Assembly (NCBI RefSeq): GCF_003143935.1
Contig: NZ_QFRX01000001.1
Coordinates: forward strand, 2,537,697-2,601,696
DNA length: 64,000 nucleotides
Origin: Streptomyces sp. Act143
GTDB taxonomy: Bacteria; Actinomycetota; Actinomycetes; Streptomycetales; Streptomycetaceae
Direction: 5' to 3'
The notes beneath the pieces are model-generated. The model was not told where the DNA came from, searched no databases, and saw only the letters and a list, made by a program, of their open reading frames with translations. Numbering within the stretch: the first letter of the stretch is position 1; every line of letters starts with the position of its first letter. The position numbers and the translations under genes were made by a program. This document shows positions 40,854 through 50,019 of this stretch, piece after piece.

Positions 40854-41777
40854 TCAGTCCCGCAGGAAGAACTGGTGCTGCTCGGAGATCTGCTCGTACT
40901 CCTCGAGCCGCGCCTGGGTGCGCTCGGGGTCGGCGTCGGTCATGGCCTGGAGCAGCGCGGCGGCCATCACCCCGGGGGCGGCGTAGGAGTCGAACACCAG
41001 GCGGGAGCCGGTGCCGGTGGCGAAGACGACGTCCGCCTCGTCGGCGACCGGGCCGAGCGCCAGGTCCGTGATGAGGGCGACCTTCAGGCCCGCGCTGCGC
41101 GCCACGCGCACGGCGGTGAGCGTCTCCTGCGCGTGCCGGGGCATCGAGAACGCCAGCACCCAGGTGCCGCCCGCCTCGCGGGACTGAAGCAGCGCGTCGT
41201 AGGCGACGCTGCCGCCCAGCGTCACCAGCCGCACGTCGGGGTGGACGCGCCGCGCCGCGTAGGCGAAGTACTCCGCCAGCGACACCGAGATGCGCACGCC
41301 GAGAACGGTCAGCGGCGTCGACGCCGACAACTCGCGGCCGATGTCGATGACCTGGTCGGGGTCGGCGAAGTCGCGGCGCAGGTTCTCCAGGTTCTCGATC
41401 TCGGCGTCGACCGCGGCCTGCAACTCGTTGCCGCGGTTCTCCTCGGCCGCCGCGGGCCCGCCCGCCAGGGTCCCCAGCGCGATCGACTGGAGCTTCTCGC
41501 GCAGCGCCGGGTAGCCGCTGAACCCCACCGCCGCGGCGAACCGCGTCACCGACGGCTGGCTGACGCCGACGCGCTCCGCGAGATCGGTGATCGAAAGAAA
41601 CGCCGCCTCGGTGATGTGCTCGATCAGATACTGCGCGATCCGGCGCTGTCCCGGCGACAGTCGGGGCCGGTCGAAGAGGGTCCTGAGCTGGGAAGTCGGT
41701 GCGGCCTCCGCTTCCGGAACCGACTTGCCCGAGGTGATCGCGGATGCCTGCGCGCGTGCCTGCTGGAGCGAGGGCAC
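40854..41777 (-). CDS. MurR/RpiR-family transcriptional regulator with SIS domain
   Basis: A 307-aa protein. The N-terminal HTH_6 domain (SPGQRRIAQYLIEHITEAAF, ERVGVSQPSVTRFAAAVG) is followed by a SIS sugar-phosphate-binding domain (PLTVLGVRISVSLAEYFAYA, AFSMPRHAQETLTAVRVARS). The GTG at 41777 is chosen because AAAGGAG stands 8 nt before it; an earlier GTG at 41801 has no such site. RpiR regulators sense phosphosugars. Target genes are not obvious here; possible targets are the 127-aa gene or genes outside the window. Confidence 0.9.
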   Translation of the reverse strand: MPSLQQARAQASAITSGKSVPEAEAAPTSQLRTLFDRPRLSPGQRRIAQYLIEHITEAAFLSITDLAERVGVSQPSVTRFAAAVGFSGYPALREKLQSIALGTLAGGPAAAEENRGNELQAAVDAEIENLENLRRDFADPDQVIDIGRELSASTPLTVLGVRISVSLAEYFAYAARRVHPDVRLVTLGGSVAYDALLQSREAGGTWVLAFSMPRHAQETLTAVRVARSAGLKVALITDLALGPVADEADVVFATGTGSRLVFDSYAAPGVMAAALLQAMTDADPERTQARLEEYEQISEQHQFFLRD

Positions 41778-41901
41778 GGCTGCGTCTCCTTTGTCTTCCA
41801 CAGTGCCTCAACATAGCTCACGCACCGCCGTGACCAGGGGTTGTGGACCGGCCCCGGCCACCCGCCGGACGCCTGCCCAAGTGGCTCACCAGGGACGGGT
41901 G

Positions 41902-43731
41902 TCACCGCCGATAGAGGGTGATCGAATGACCGACCTGATCGATCGGACGGGCGCTGTCGATCAGTTCGGCCAGTCGGCCGGTGGCCTTCGCGACCGACGA
42001 GTCCGACACGACGAGGAGTCCGCGCACCGCACCCGGTGGCGCCGTGCGCGGATCGGACGCCTCGATGCCGTAGAAGGAGGGCACCCCGGAGCCCTTGTAC
42101 ACGAGCCAGATCCGTTCGCCCGGATACCGGTCCCGCAGCCGGTGGGCCAGCCGGCCGAGGTCCTGTCCCCAGTCCACGTTGGAGTCGTGCAGTCGCAGAC
42201 GCGTCTTGTCCGGCCCGCCGAACGCCTCGTTGGAGTACGGCAGATAGAAGGGGTACGTCCGCAGTGAACTGACCGCGACGAACAGCACCAGCGCCCCGGT
42301 CACCGCCGCGGCCCACCGCCTGCGCACCGCGAGGACCCCGGCCGCCGCCACCGCCAGGAACATCGGCACGAACACCGCGTACCGGGTGCCGAAGTCCCGC
42401 GACCCGGTCATGGCCGAGCCGAGCAGCACGGCGGTGGGCACCAGCAGATAGGGCCCCGCAGGCCGCAGCCGCCGTACCGTCACCACGGCGACGGCACCGG
42501 CCGCCCACAGCGCGAGCATGCCCAGCGGTGTCTTCACCAGCAGCGCGGCCGGCAGGTAGTACCAGAGGGACCCGGTGTAGAGCCGGCCGAACAGGAACCC
42601 CTGCCAGGGGAGGTCCTCGAACCCGAACTGCACCCGCATCCCGTCCCGGTAGGCCTCCGGGAACGGCAGCAGGTCGACGACCAGCGCGCGCAGCCCGTGC
42701 ACGGCCGGCACCTGCGGCGGCGGAGTCCAGCGCAGCCGCGGATCGACCGCGAGATACGACGCCCATACGACGACCAGGGCGACCAGCGCGAGGACCGCGG
42801 CCCCGCCGAGGGCACGGGCGGCCGCCCTGCGCCGGTTCGCCGCGACCGGTGCCACGCCGGCCGCGACGGAGGCCGACTCCGCGCCGTCCGCGCCCAGTTC
42901 ACCGGCGTCGGCGTCCGTCTGGGCCTCGGCGTCGGCGTCCGCGCGGGCACCGGCCTCGACGTCGGCGTCCGCGTGGGCACCGGCTTCGGCGTCCGCGTGG
43001 CCATCGGCACCGGCCCGCCACACCGACCAGGCCGCCAGCGCCAGCAGCACCGGAACAGCCGCCAGCGTGCTCATCTTCGTGGCCAGGGCCGCCCCGGCCG
43101 CCACCCCGGCGAGCGGGACGTACCGACGTGGCCGCCGCCGGGCCCCCCACAGCAGCCACGCCGACGTCAGCAGGAACCCGGCCGCCGGCACGTCCAGCGT
43201 GGCCAGCGAACCATGGGCGATGACGTCGGGGGAGAAGGCGTACAGGGCGAGCGCGACCACCCCGCCCGCCGGGCCCATGAGGTCCCGCGCGAACGCGAAC
43301 ACCACCAGGCCGAACGCCAGCGTCAGCACGATCACCGGCAGCCGGGCCCACAGCATCACCCGCCAGGGATCGTTGCCCGACTCGTACAGCAGATGCCGTC
43401 CCGCCTCCCCCTGGCCGCCCGTGAACGACGGGTCGTAGTGCGGGTCGGCGAACGCCACGCCGACCGCGACGAGCAGCTTTCCGAGCGGCGGGTGCTCGGG
43501 GTTGTAGCGGAGACGGTGCTCGTGGAGATAGTCGGTGGCCGTCGCCACGTACACCGGCTCGTCGATCGTCGGCGTCTGCTGCACCGCGGCCGTCACCATC
43601 GCGACGGCCATCTGGGCGAGCAGCACGCACACCAGGAGCGGCACGAGCCAGGGCCGCCGTCGCGTCGCGCGCGCGGGGGCGCCGGGCAGGGGCTTGCGGT
43701 CCAGGACCGTGTGCAGTGCGCGCGCCATCAT
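41902..43731 (-). CDS. GT-C-type membrane glycosyltransferase (GT39/ArnT-like)
   Basis: A 609-aa protein with about 11 membrane helices. The first extracytoplasmic loop has the acidic motif PTIDEPVYVATATDYLHEH and YNPEHPPLGKLLVAVG, the hallmark of dolichyl-phosphate-mannose/ArnT-type transferases that use a lipid-linked sugar outside the membrane. A cytoplasmic or loop insertion (about 240-285) is a run of Ala-Asp-Ala-Glu repeats. The C-terminal 160 residues form an outside domain (SNEAFGGPDKTRLRLHDSNV). Acceptor and donor are unknown. It is a single gene flanked by an RpiR regulator and the PAP2 protein. Confidence 0.85.
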   Translation of the reverse strand: MMARALHTVLDRKPLPGAPARATRRRPWLVPLLVCVLLAQMAVAMVTAAVQQTPTIDEPVYVATATDYLHEHRLRYNPEHPPLGKLLVAVGVAFADPHYDPSFTGGQGEAGRHLLYESGNDPWRVMLWARLPVIVLTLAFGLVVFAFARDLMGPAGGVVALALYAFSPDVIAHGSLATLDVPAAGFLLTSAWLLWGARRRPRRYVPLAGVAAGAALATKMSTLAAVPVLLALAAWSVWRAGADGHADAEAGAHADADVEAGARADADAEAQTDADAGELGADGAESASVAAGVAPVAANRRRAAARALGGAAVLALVALVVVWASYLAVDPRLRWTPPPQVPAVHGLRALVVDLLPFPEAYRDGMRVQFGFEDLPWQGFLFGRLYTGSLWYYLPAALLVKTPLGMLALWAAGAVAVVTVRRLRPAGPYLLVPTAVLLGSAMTGSRDFGTRYAVFVPMFLAVAAAGVLAVRRRWAAAVTGALVLFVAVSSLRTYPFYLPYSNEAFGGPDKTRLRLHDSNVDWGQDLGRLAHRLRDRYPGERIWLVYKGSGVPSFYGIEASDPRTAPPGAVRGLLVVSDSSVAKATGRLAELIDSARPIDQVGHSITLYRR

Positions 43732-43823
43732 CCGCCCCGCGACGACAGGGACCGCGCGGGCGCGGGAGCGATGCGAGGACGCCTCATGCGCCTACTCTGC
43801 ATCAGCTCCCGCCCCGCGGGACG

Positions 43824-45758
43824 TCACCGCTTCAGGAGTCGTACCGACAGACCTTCCGCCGTGTAGACGGGTACGGCCCGCAGCGTCTCGGAGTTCAGCT
43901 CCACCCGGTCGAACCGGCCGCGCAGGCCCGCCGCGCCCAGCACCCGGACCACACTGCCGGCGACCGGCGGCTTCTCGGCGTCCAGGTGCAGCGAGAGCAC
44001 GCTGTCCCTGCCGAGCACCGCGCGCCGCGTGACCTCCAGAGCGGGGCCGCGGCCCGCGCGCAGGGTCACGTCGAGGGTGGCGGACTCCTGGGCGTAACCG
44101 CCGTGGATCTGCACCGACCTGCTCGTCGCCACCTTCAGCGTGCCGCCCGAGACGCGTACGTCGCCGTGGCCGAGGGCGTGCGCGGAGGCCGCGCCCAGCA
44201 CGCCCGCCTTCACCACGGTGCCGCCCGTGTACCGGTTGTGGCCGGTCAGGGTCAGCGTGCCGGAGCCGAGCTTGGTCAGGACGCCGTCGCCGTCGATGTC
44301 GTTGCGCCAGCTGTCGGCCGCCCGGAAACCGCCGGCCGAGGCGTCGAGCGTGACGGTGACGTCGGCGTCGAAGGAGCCGTAACCGTCCGCCGCGGCGAAC
44401 AGGTTGAGGCGGCCCCACTGCTCCCAGCCGTCCAGCAGGACGTACCCCGAGGGCAGGGCGGTCGTGCGCAGCACCTCGCGGCGCTGGGCCGCGTCCAGGT
44501 AGGGCAGCCGCGTCTCCAGCAGCACCTCGGCGCCCTTGGGCACGGTCAGCGGCTCGCTGCGGCCCTGCCGGGTGAGGACGTACGTCAACTTGGGCGCGAC
44601 CAGGCAGGAGTTGGCGTCGCGGTCGGCGTAGGCGTCGCTCGCGTCGGAGTGGGCGTAGTCGATGAGGGTGTCGGCCGTGGTGCCGGTCCTGGCCTGGAAG
44701 TAGGCGAGGGCCTGGGCGCGGGCGGCCGTCTTGAGGTCGGCGTTGGCGGGGTCGGCCAGGGCGGCGGCGGCCAGGGCCGTGGCCATGACGCGCCCGCCGA
44801 GCACGTCGACCGTGGAGTGCATGCCGGACATGATCCGGGTGTGGCTGAGCTCGAAGGCGCGGGTCACCAGCTCCTGGAAGCGCTCCGGCACCGCGTACGC
44901 GAACGCCAGCGCGGCCAGGTGGAAGGCGTTGGTGTGGCCGCTGGGGAAACCGCCGTCCTCGGCCGGGTTGGTGCTGCGCTGGCGCAGCAGTTGCGGCGCC
45001 ACGACGACGTCCGAGTCGTAGACCGGGTAGCCGAGCGCGTCGGTCTTCCCCGTGTCGACGACTTCGCTGTCCTCGTTCATGCGCCACGGACGCGGGTACT
45101 GGAAGGCGAACTTGGCCGGGTTGCCGGAGGCGTACGGGCCGCGCACGGTGTCCACCAGCTTGGCCACCAGGCCGAGGTCCGAGGTGTACGAACCGGCGCC
45201 GAGCGCGGAACCGGCGGGCGCGTCGGCCGGGACGGCGTCGCTGATCGTCGTCGCGGGCGTGGTGTCGGGGGCGCCGGTGATCGAAGTGACCGCCTTGGCG
45301 CCCGACTTGTACAGGTCGGTGAGCGGACCGAGCGCGCCGATCATCGCGTAGCTCTGGTGCTGGCGGTCGTAGACGAACGCCTCCTTCGCCTGAGCCTCGG
45401 TGCGGGCGTTCGTCAGACGCGCGCAGTAACGCATGTTGGCGCGCAGGATCTCGGGCCGCAGCGGGGTGCCGGTGTTCCAGGCGCCGCCGGTCTTCCAGAT
45501 CTCGGCGAAGCCGCCGAGGGCCCTGATGACGGCGTTGGTCTCGGGCGTCTGGTTCGCCACGACGTTGGTCCGGTAGTCGTCGACGAACGCGGCGTAGGCC
45601 GTGGCGGCCTTGGCGTCGGCGGCGCCCAGCCAGGAGGCGAAGGTGGGCGCGGCCAGCACGCCGGCCGAGAGGCCGAGGGAGGTGCGGAGGAACCCCCTTC
45701 TGTTCACGGCGAGTTCGGTGACCGGCGTGTGCGAGCGGTGCCCGGCGGTGGACGGCAT
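43824..45758 (-). CDS. Tat-exported PAP2 phosphatase/haloperoxidase-related protein with beta-strand repeat domain
   Basis: A 644-aa exported protein. The Tat signal (NRRGFLRTSLGLSAGVLAAP) precedes a PAP2-type domain with all three active-site motifs: KFAFQYPRP (K-x6-RP), PSGHT, and RIMSGMHSTVD (R-x5-H-x3-D), hence either a phosphatase or a vanadium-haloperoxidase relative. The C terminus (about 500-600) is unusual: GSGTLTLTGHNRYTGGTVVK and DVRVSGGTLKVATSR match the autotransporter-associated beta-strand (PATR) repeat. ATG at 45758, RBS AGAGAGG. The substrate is unknown; a cell-surface phosphatase is the best guess. Confidence 0.85.
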   Translation of the reverse strand: MPSTAGHRSHTPVTELAVNRRGFLRTSLGLSAGVLAAPTFASWLGAADAKAATAYAAFVDDYRTNVVANQTPETNAVIRALGGFAEIWKTGGAWNTGTPLRPEILRANMRYCARLTNARTEAQAKEAFVYDRQHQSYAMIGALGPLTDLYKSGAKAVTSITGAPDTTPATTISDAVPADAPAGSALGAGSYTSDLGLVAKLVDTVRGPYASGNPAKFAFQYPRPWRMNEDSEVVDTGKTDALGYPVYDSDVVVAPQLLRQRSTNPAEDGGFPSGHTNAFHLAALAFAYAVPERFQELVTRAFELSHTRIMSGMHSTVDVLGGRVMATALAAAALADPANADLKTAARAQALAYFQARTGTTADTLIDYAHSDASDAYADRDANSCLVAPKLTYVLTRQGRSEPLTVPKGAEVLLETRLPYLDAAQRREVLRTTALPSGYVLLDGWEQWGRLNLFAAADGYGSFDADVTVTLDASAGGFRAADSWRNDIDGDGVLTKLGSGTLTLTGHNRYTGGTVVKAGVLGAASAHALGHGDVRVSGGTLKVATSRSVQIHGGYAQESATLDVTLRAGRGPALEVTRRAVLGRDSVLSLHLDAEKPPVAGSVVRVLGAAGLRGRFDRVELNSETLRAVPVYTAEGLSVRLLKR

Positions 45759-45925
45759 GCGGCTGCCTCTCTTGAGTTCTTCGGCCGTGAGGGCCGGGGG
45801 AGTCGTGCGAAGGACTGCCGTGGAGCGCGGGAGGACGGACGGGCCGTATGCGCTTTCTGCGGCTACGAGCGAAGATCTACGGGCGAGTTGTGTCGGACGG
45901 GGGTGGGCCCGGCGTCCGGTGGGTG

Positions 45926-46834
45926 TCACAGAAGTGAACGCGCCAGCGCCACCGCGCCCTCGACCGGCGGCACCCGCAGCGGCTGCGGCCGGGCTGCCGG
46001 GACGCTGTCCGCGAGGGCGGTGGTGAAGGCGTCGTACAGCAGGGGTTGGGCGAGGATCGTGCCGCCCGCCACCACCACGTCGTCGACCGCGACGCCGCGT
46101 GCGGCGAGGCGTTCGACCAGGGCGGCGAGTGCGCGGCCGCCGTCGGCGATCACCGTGCGGGCGAGGTGCGAGCCCGCGTCGGCCGCGGCGAACACGGCCG
46201 GGGCGTGCCGGCCCCATGCGGCGGAGACGTCCTGGGCGCGTTCGAGTGCCGCGCCGAGGGCGGGTACTTCGGGAACCTCGAAGGCGGCGACGAGTCCGGC
46301 GGCGAGCGCGTCGGGCTCCTCCCCGCGGTCGTGGGCGGCCCATACGGCGCGGGCGGCCTCGCGGACCAGACCGGCCGAGCCGCCCTCGTCGCCGAGGACC
46401 GCGCCCCATCCGCCGACCTGGACGAGCGAGCCGTCGGCGGTCCTGCCCACCGCGACCGAACCGGTCCCGGCGACCAGGCCGACGCCCTTGTCCGTACCGG
46501 CTGCGGGGGCGAGGAGTTCGGCGTCCCCCACGACCAGCGCGGGGACGTCGAAGTGGAGTTGCAGGGCGGTGCGGATCTGGGCGCACTGGCGAGGGGTCTC
46601 GCAGGCGTGCCCGCCCACGGCGAGCGCGGAGGGACGCACGCCCGGCGGCAGGGCTTCGGCGATCAGCGCGGCCAGCCAGCCGGCGGCGGCCACGGGGTCG
46701 TGGGGCCGCCAGCCGGCGCTGAAGCGGACGTGGTCGGCCACCGGGGTGTCTCCCGCGAGCGCACGCAGGTGCGTCTTGGTGCCGCCCACGTCGATGCCGA
46801 GCACGAGAGGGCCGGAAAACGAGGCTTCCTGCAC
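45926..46834 (-). CDS. BadF/BadG-type sugar (N-acetylglucosamine) kinase
   Basis: A 302-aa ATPase of the ASKHA fold: GIDVGGTKTHLRALAGD (phosphate 1), GLVAGTGSVAVGRTADG (phosphate 2), GGWGAVLGDEGGSAGLVREA, and the C-terminal VVVAGGTILAQPLLY (adenosine). The arrangement is that of the BadF/BadG/BcrA family, most of which in Streptomyces are N-acetylglucosamine kinases. GTG start at 46834, RBS AGAGGAT. It is divergent from the ROK regulator at 47152 with a perfect 24-bp operator between them, so that regulator probably controls it. Confidence 0.85.
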   Translation of the reverse strand: MQEASFSGPLVLGIDVGGTKTHLRALAGDTPVADHVRFSAGWRPHDPVAAAGWLAALIAEALPPGVRPSALAVGGHACETPRQCAQIRTALQLHFDVPALVVGDAELLAPAAGTDKGVGLVAGTGSVAVGRTADGSLVQVGGWGAVLGDEGGSAGLVREAARAVWAAHDRGEEPDALAAGLVAAFEVPEVPALGAALERAQDVSAAWGRHAPAVFAAADAGSHLARTVIADGGRALAALVERLAARGVAVDDVVVAGGTILAQPLLYDAFTTALADSVPAARPQPLRVPPVEGAVALARSLL

Positions 46835-46962
46835 GGATCCTCTTTCGTCGTTGCGTGGTGCTGCGACGGCGGGCGAACCGTGCCTGGAGGAAGGGCAGTT
46901 CAGGAGTAGGGAAGCCCCGGGACGGGCCTCTGGACGGACCACGGCAGGCGAGTACCGTGACG

Positions 46963-46986
46963 TTCGTTAGGAAGTTAACTAACGAA
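46963..46986. promoter_or_regulatory. ROK-type operator, perfect inverted repeat
   Basis: TTCGTTAG (46963-46970), 8 nt, CTAACGAA (46979-46986): the arms are exact reverse complements. The AT-rich core GAAGTTAACTAACGAA resembles known ROK repressor sites with GTTAGTTAACTAAC. It lies between the kinase gene (start 46834) and the ROK regulator gene (start 47152). Confidence 0.7.
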
Positions 46987-47151
46987 GTACAGTGCGTCAA
47001 GAGGCATCACACACTCGACCCCTGGGTAGCCCGTCCGGGCCGCCGCGGGGGCGGGGAACGTGTGCTGCCCGTGCCATCCCATCGCCGCCTCCCGCCGAGT
47101 CGATCGAACGCGATCGAACCGGGGGCGCGGCCCGTGACCTGTGGGGGATAT

Positions 47152-48294
47152 GTGGAACACGACGTGGCGATCGCCCCCCGTCTGACCGAGAGCGCGAACG
47201 CCGTATTCACCGTGCTGGCCCGGGCGGGCAGCGCGACACGGCCGCAGCTGGCGAGCCTTGCGGGTCTGTCCAAACCGACGGTGTCCTCCGCCGTCGCCGA
47301 GCTGGAGAACGCGGGCCTCGCGGCCCACTCCGGCACCGCGTCCAGCGGAACGGGGCGCAACGCCGCCGTCTACCGGCTCGGACCGGCCGCCGGTGCCGTC
47401 CTCGCCGTCGACCTCGGCCCGGCCCTCACGCGGGTCCGTGGCTGCGCCCTGGACGGTTCCCTGCTGGCCGAGGCCACCGGCTCCCGGGCCGACGCCGCCG
47501 ACGTGGTCCGCGAGGCGCTCTTCACGCTGCCCGCCGACGCGCCGATCCGTTCCATCGTCGTCGCCGTCGGTGACGTCGCCGCCCAGCAGGACGGCGCCGG
47601 GATGCGGCCCGCCACCGCCAAGGCCGGGCCGGTCTTCGACGCGGTGGCCGTCACGCTGCCCCGCGGCGTGCCCGTCCACCTGGAGAACAACGTCAACTGC
47701 GCCGCCCTCGCCGAGCTGCACGAGGGTGCCGCCCGGGGCCGCGACACCTTCGGCTACCTGCGGATCGGCGTCGGTATCGGTCTCGGCATCGTCGTCGGCG
47801 GCCGGGTGCTCAGCGGCGCCAACGGGGCCGCCGGAGAGGTCGCCCGGCTGCCCTACCCGTGGGACGACGACCAGGAGCCCCGCCACGAGGCGCTGGAGGA
47901 GTACATCGGCGCCCGCTCGCTGCTGCGCCGGGCCGCCGAGGCCTGGCAGGACGCAGAGGGACCCTGCCCGGACACCGCGGAGCGGCTCTTCGCGCTGGCC
48001 GGCGAGGGGCGGGCGGCGGCCCGTGCCGTCGTCGACCGGCACGCCAGGGACGTGGGCCGGCTGGCCGCCGCCGTGACCGCCGTACTCGACCCCGGACTGA
48101 TCGTTCTCGGCGGCAGCACGGGCTCGGACCCGCAGCTCCTGCCGGGGGTGCAGGCCGAGCTGGAGCGGCTCAGCTGGCCCACCGAGGTCGTCAGCAGCAC
48201 CGTGGGTGAGCTGGGCACTGTCGTGGGTGCCGCGCGGCTCGCGGTGGCCCGGGGAGTCCAAACCGTGACCCACGCCGTGCGGGCGAAGGATTGA
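47152..48294 (+). CDS. ROK-family transcriptional regulator
   Basis: A 380-aa protein. Winged HTH: SATRPQLASLAGLSKPTVSS, AVAELENAGL (about 20-55). ROK domain: AVLAVDLGPALTRVRG, VPVHLENNVNCAALAELHEG and LRIGVGIGLGIVVGGRVLSG, followed by GANGAAGEVARLPYPW. The Cys cluster for zinc is missing, as in many regulatory ROK proteins. GTG at 47152 is taken as the start (weak GGGGGA before it; GTG 47164 is an alternative). The perfect inverted repeat at 46963 and its position between the kinase and the import operon make it the likely regulator of both. Confidence 0.9.
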   Translation: MEHDVAIAPRLTESANAVFTVLARAGSATRPQLASLAGLSKPTVSSAVAELENAGLAAHSGTASSGTGRNAAVYRLGPAAGAVLAVDLGPALTRVRGCALDGSLLAEATGSRADAADVVREALFTLPADAPIRSIVVAVGDVAAQQDGAGMRPATAKAGPVFDAVAVTLPRGVPVHLENNVNCAALAELHEGAARGRDTFGYLRIGVGIGLGIVVGGRVLSGANGAAGEVARLPYPWDDDQEPRHEALEEYIGARSLLRRAAEAWQDAEGPCPDTAERLFALAGEGRAAARAVVDRHARDVGRLAAAVTAVLDPGLIVLGGSTGSDPQLLPGVQAELERLSWPTEVVSSTVGELGTVVGAARLAVARGVQTVTHAVRAKD

Positions 48295-48316
48295 CGGTTT
48301 CGCATCGGTCTGCCAA

Positions 48317-48333
48317 TGTCCGGACAAGCGCTT
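48317..48333. promoter_or_regulatory. Palindromic LacI-like operator before the import operon
   Basis: TGTCCGGACA (48317-48326), a perfect 10-bp palindrome, overlaps AAGCGCTT (48326-48333), a perfect 8-bp palindrome with an AAGCGCTTTCT context like LacI-family sugar operators. It stands 237 nt before the binding-protein ATG. The remaining 48334-48569 shows no other feature that I can name. Confidence 0.5.
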
Positions 48334-48569
48334 TCTAAGCCGGTCGGGACACCGGCTCAGGGTGAGCGTCCCGCCGGTACGCGACGTACGGCAGCCGCAC
48401 GAGGGTGAGCTCGTGCGACGACGGCCCTCATGGCCGGGGATCCCACCCGTCGAGGCGACGCGGCCGGGCGAGGCCGCGCCCTCGGAAAGCGAACCCTCTT
48501 GCACAATGCACCCGTGCCGCCCTCTGTCGGCGCCGTGCTCCGTCCCCTAACCACGAAATGGGATCGAAG

Positions 48570-49892
48570 ATGACCACTGTGGGTGTGCGGCGCTCTCGCC
48601 GACTCGGCCGCGGCGGTGTGCGCCGCCTGGTTCCCCTCGCTGCCGTGGCGTCGGCCGGCGCCCTGCTGCTGACCGCCTGCGGCGGGGGTTCCGACTCGGG
48701 CGGCACCTCGAAGTCGCTGACGTTCTGGATCTCCACGGTTCCGGGGCAGGACGCGGGCTGGAAGAAGATGGTGGCGCAGTACAAGAAGGAGACCGGCGTC
48801 GCCGTCAAGCTCGTCAACATCCCCTACGACGGCTACACCACGAAGCTGCACAACGCCGCGCAGGCCAACTCCCTGCCCGACGTGGCCGCCGTCCCGGCGC
48901 TGGACCCGATCTGGTCGAACAAGCTGCTCGACCTGGGCTCCATCGCCAACAACAAGACCAACAAGATCAACGGCAACTTCGTCGCGAAGGACTCGTCGGG
49001 GAAGGTGCTGTCCATCCCCTCGGACGTCACCGCCTCCGGCATGTTCATCAACAAGTCGCTGTTCGAGAAGGCCGGCGTCGACTACCCGACCTCGCCCGAC
49101 AAGACCTGGACCTGGGACGAGTTCATCAAGTCGGCCAACGAGGTGCGCGAGAAGACCGACGCCAAGTACTCCCTGACGTTCGACCAGTCGCCGTCGCGGC
49201 TGCGCGCCATGGTGTACGAGATGGGCGGCAAGTACGTCCACGCCGACGACTCCGGCACGTTCTCGGTGGACGCGGCCACCAAGAAGGCCGTGAACACCTT
49301 CGTCGGCTGGAACGACGACAAGACCATGCCGAAGTCGGTGTGGACCAGCGGCGCCGACCCGTCCGCCATGTTCCAGAGCGGTGACGTCGTCGCCTACTGG
49401 TCCGGCGTGTGGCAGGTGCCCGCCTTCGCCGACAGCATCAAGAAGTTCGAGTGGGCGAGCGTCCCGACCCCCGCCCAGCCGGTGCAGGCCAGTGACGTCA
49501 ACAGCGGCGGCATGGTGGTCGGCTTCAACAACAACGGCGATGCCGCCAAGGCCACCACGAAGTTCCTGTCCTGGCTGTACGAGCCGGCCCACTACAAGGC
49601 GCTGTGCGAGGCGTCCGGCTTCCTGCCGGTCGAGAGCGGCCTGAACCCGGAGTACCCCTTCAAGTCAGAGGCGGCGCAGGCGGCGTTCAAGCTCTACAAC
49701 GAGGAGATCCCGCTCTACGACCCGATCTCCGGCTACTTCAACAACGCGCAGACCAACTGGGTGCTGAAGGGCAAGAGCCTCACCGAGGACCCGACCAAGA
49801 CCGAGCTCGGCAAGGCGATCAACGGCCAGCAGTCGGCCGACAAGGCCCTGCAGAACATCGTGGACGGCTACAACCAGCAGGTCGGCGGCTGA
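48570..49892 (+). CDS. Lipoprotein sugar-binding protein of an ABC importer
   Basis: A 440-aa family-1 solute-binding protein; the lipoprotein signal ends LLLTAC with Cys37. Features: LTFWISTVPGQDAGWKKMVA, NIPYDGYTTKLHNAAQANSL, PDVAAVPALDPIWSN, GDVVAYWSGVWQVPAFADSI and FLSWLYEPAHYKALCEASGF. ATG at 48570 is chosen as the lipoprotein start; an earlier ATG at 48558 is also possible. It is the first gene of an operon of two permeases and two lyase-like enzymes, so it probably carries oligosaccharides from a polysaccharide. Confidence 0.9.
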   Translation: MTTVGVRRSRRLGRGGVRRLVPLAAVASAGALLLTACGGGSDSGGTSKSLTFWISTVPGQDAGWKKMVAQYKKETGVAVKLVNIPYDGYTTKLHNAAQANSLPDVAAVPALDPIWSNKLLDLGSIANNKTNKINGNFVAKDSSGKVLSIPSDVTASGMFINKSLFEKAGVDYPTSPDKTWTWDEFIKSANEVREKTDAKYSLTFDQSPSRLRAMVYEMGGKYVHADDSGTFSVDAATKKAVNTFVGWNDDKTMPKSVWTSGADPSAMFQSGDVVAYWSGVWQVPAFADSIKKFEWASVPTPAQPVQASDVNSGGMVVGFNNNGDAAKATTKFLSWLYEPAHYKALCEASGFLPVESGLNPEYPFKSEAAQAAFKLYNEEIPLYDPISGYFNNAQTNWVLKGKSLTEDPTKTELGKAINGQQSADKALQNIVDGYNQQVGG

Positions 49893-50019
49893 GCGCAGGC
49901 CACCCCAGGCCCGGGCGGCGGGGTCGAGACACCGCCGCCCGGCCCCGGAAACCCCCTGTGACGCCGGGCCCCTGGCCTGAGCCGACCGCAACCCATTCCA
50001 CCAGCACGGAGTCAGGAAG

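Noticed and set aside
45759-47000. Reading frame joining the PAP2 protein with sequence over the kinase gene
   Set aside because: The upstream part is Arg/Gly-rich shadow coding; the Tat signal start at 45758 has a good ribosome site.
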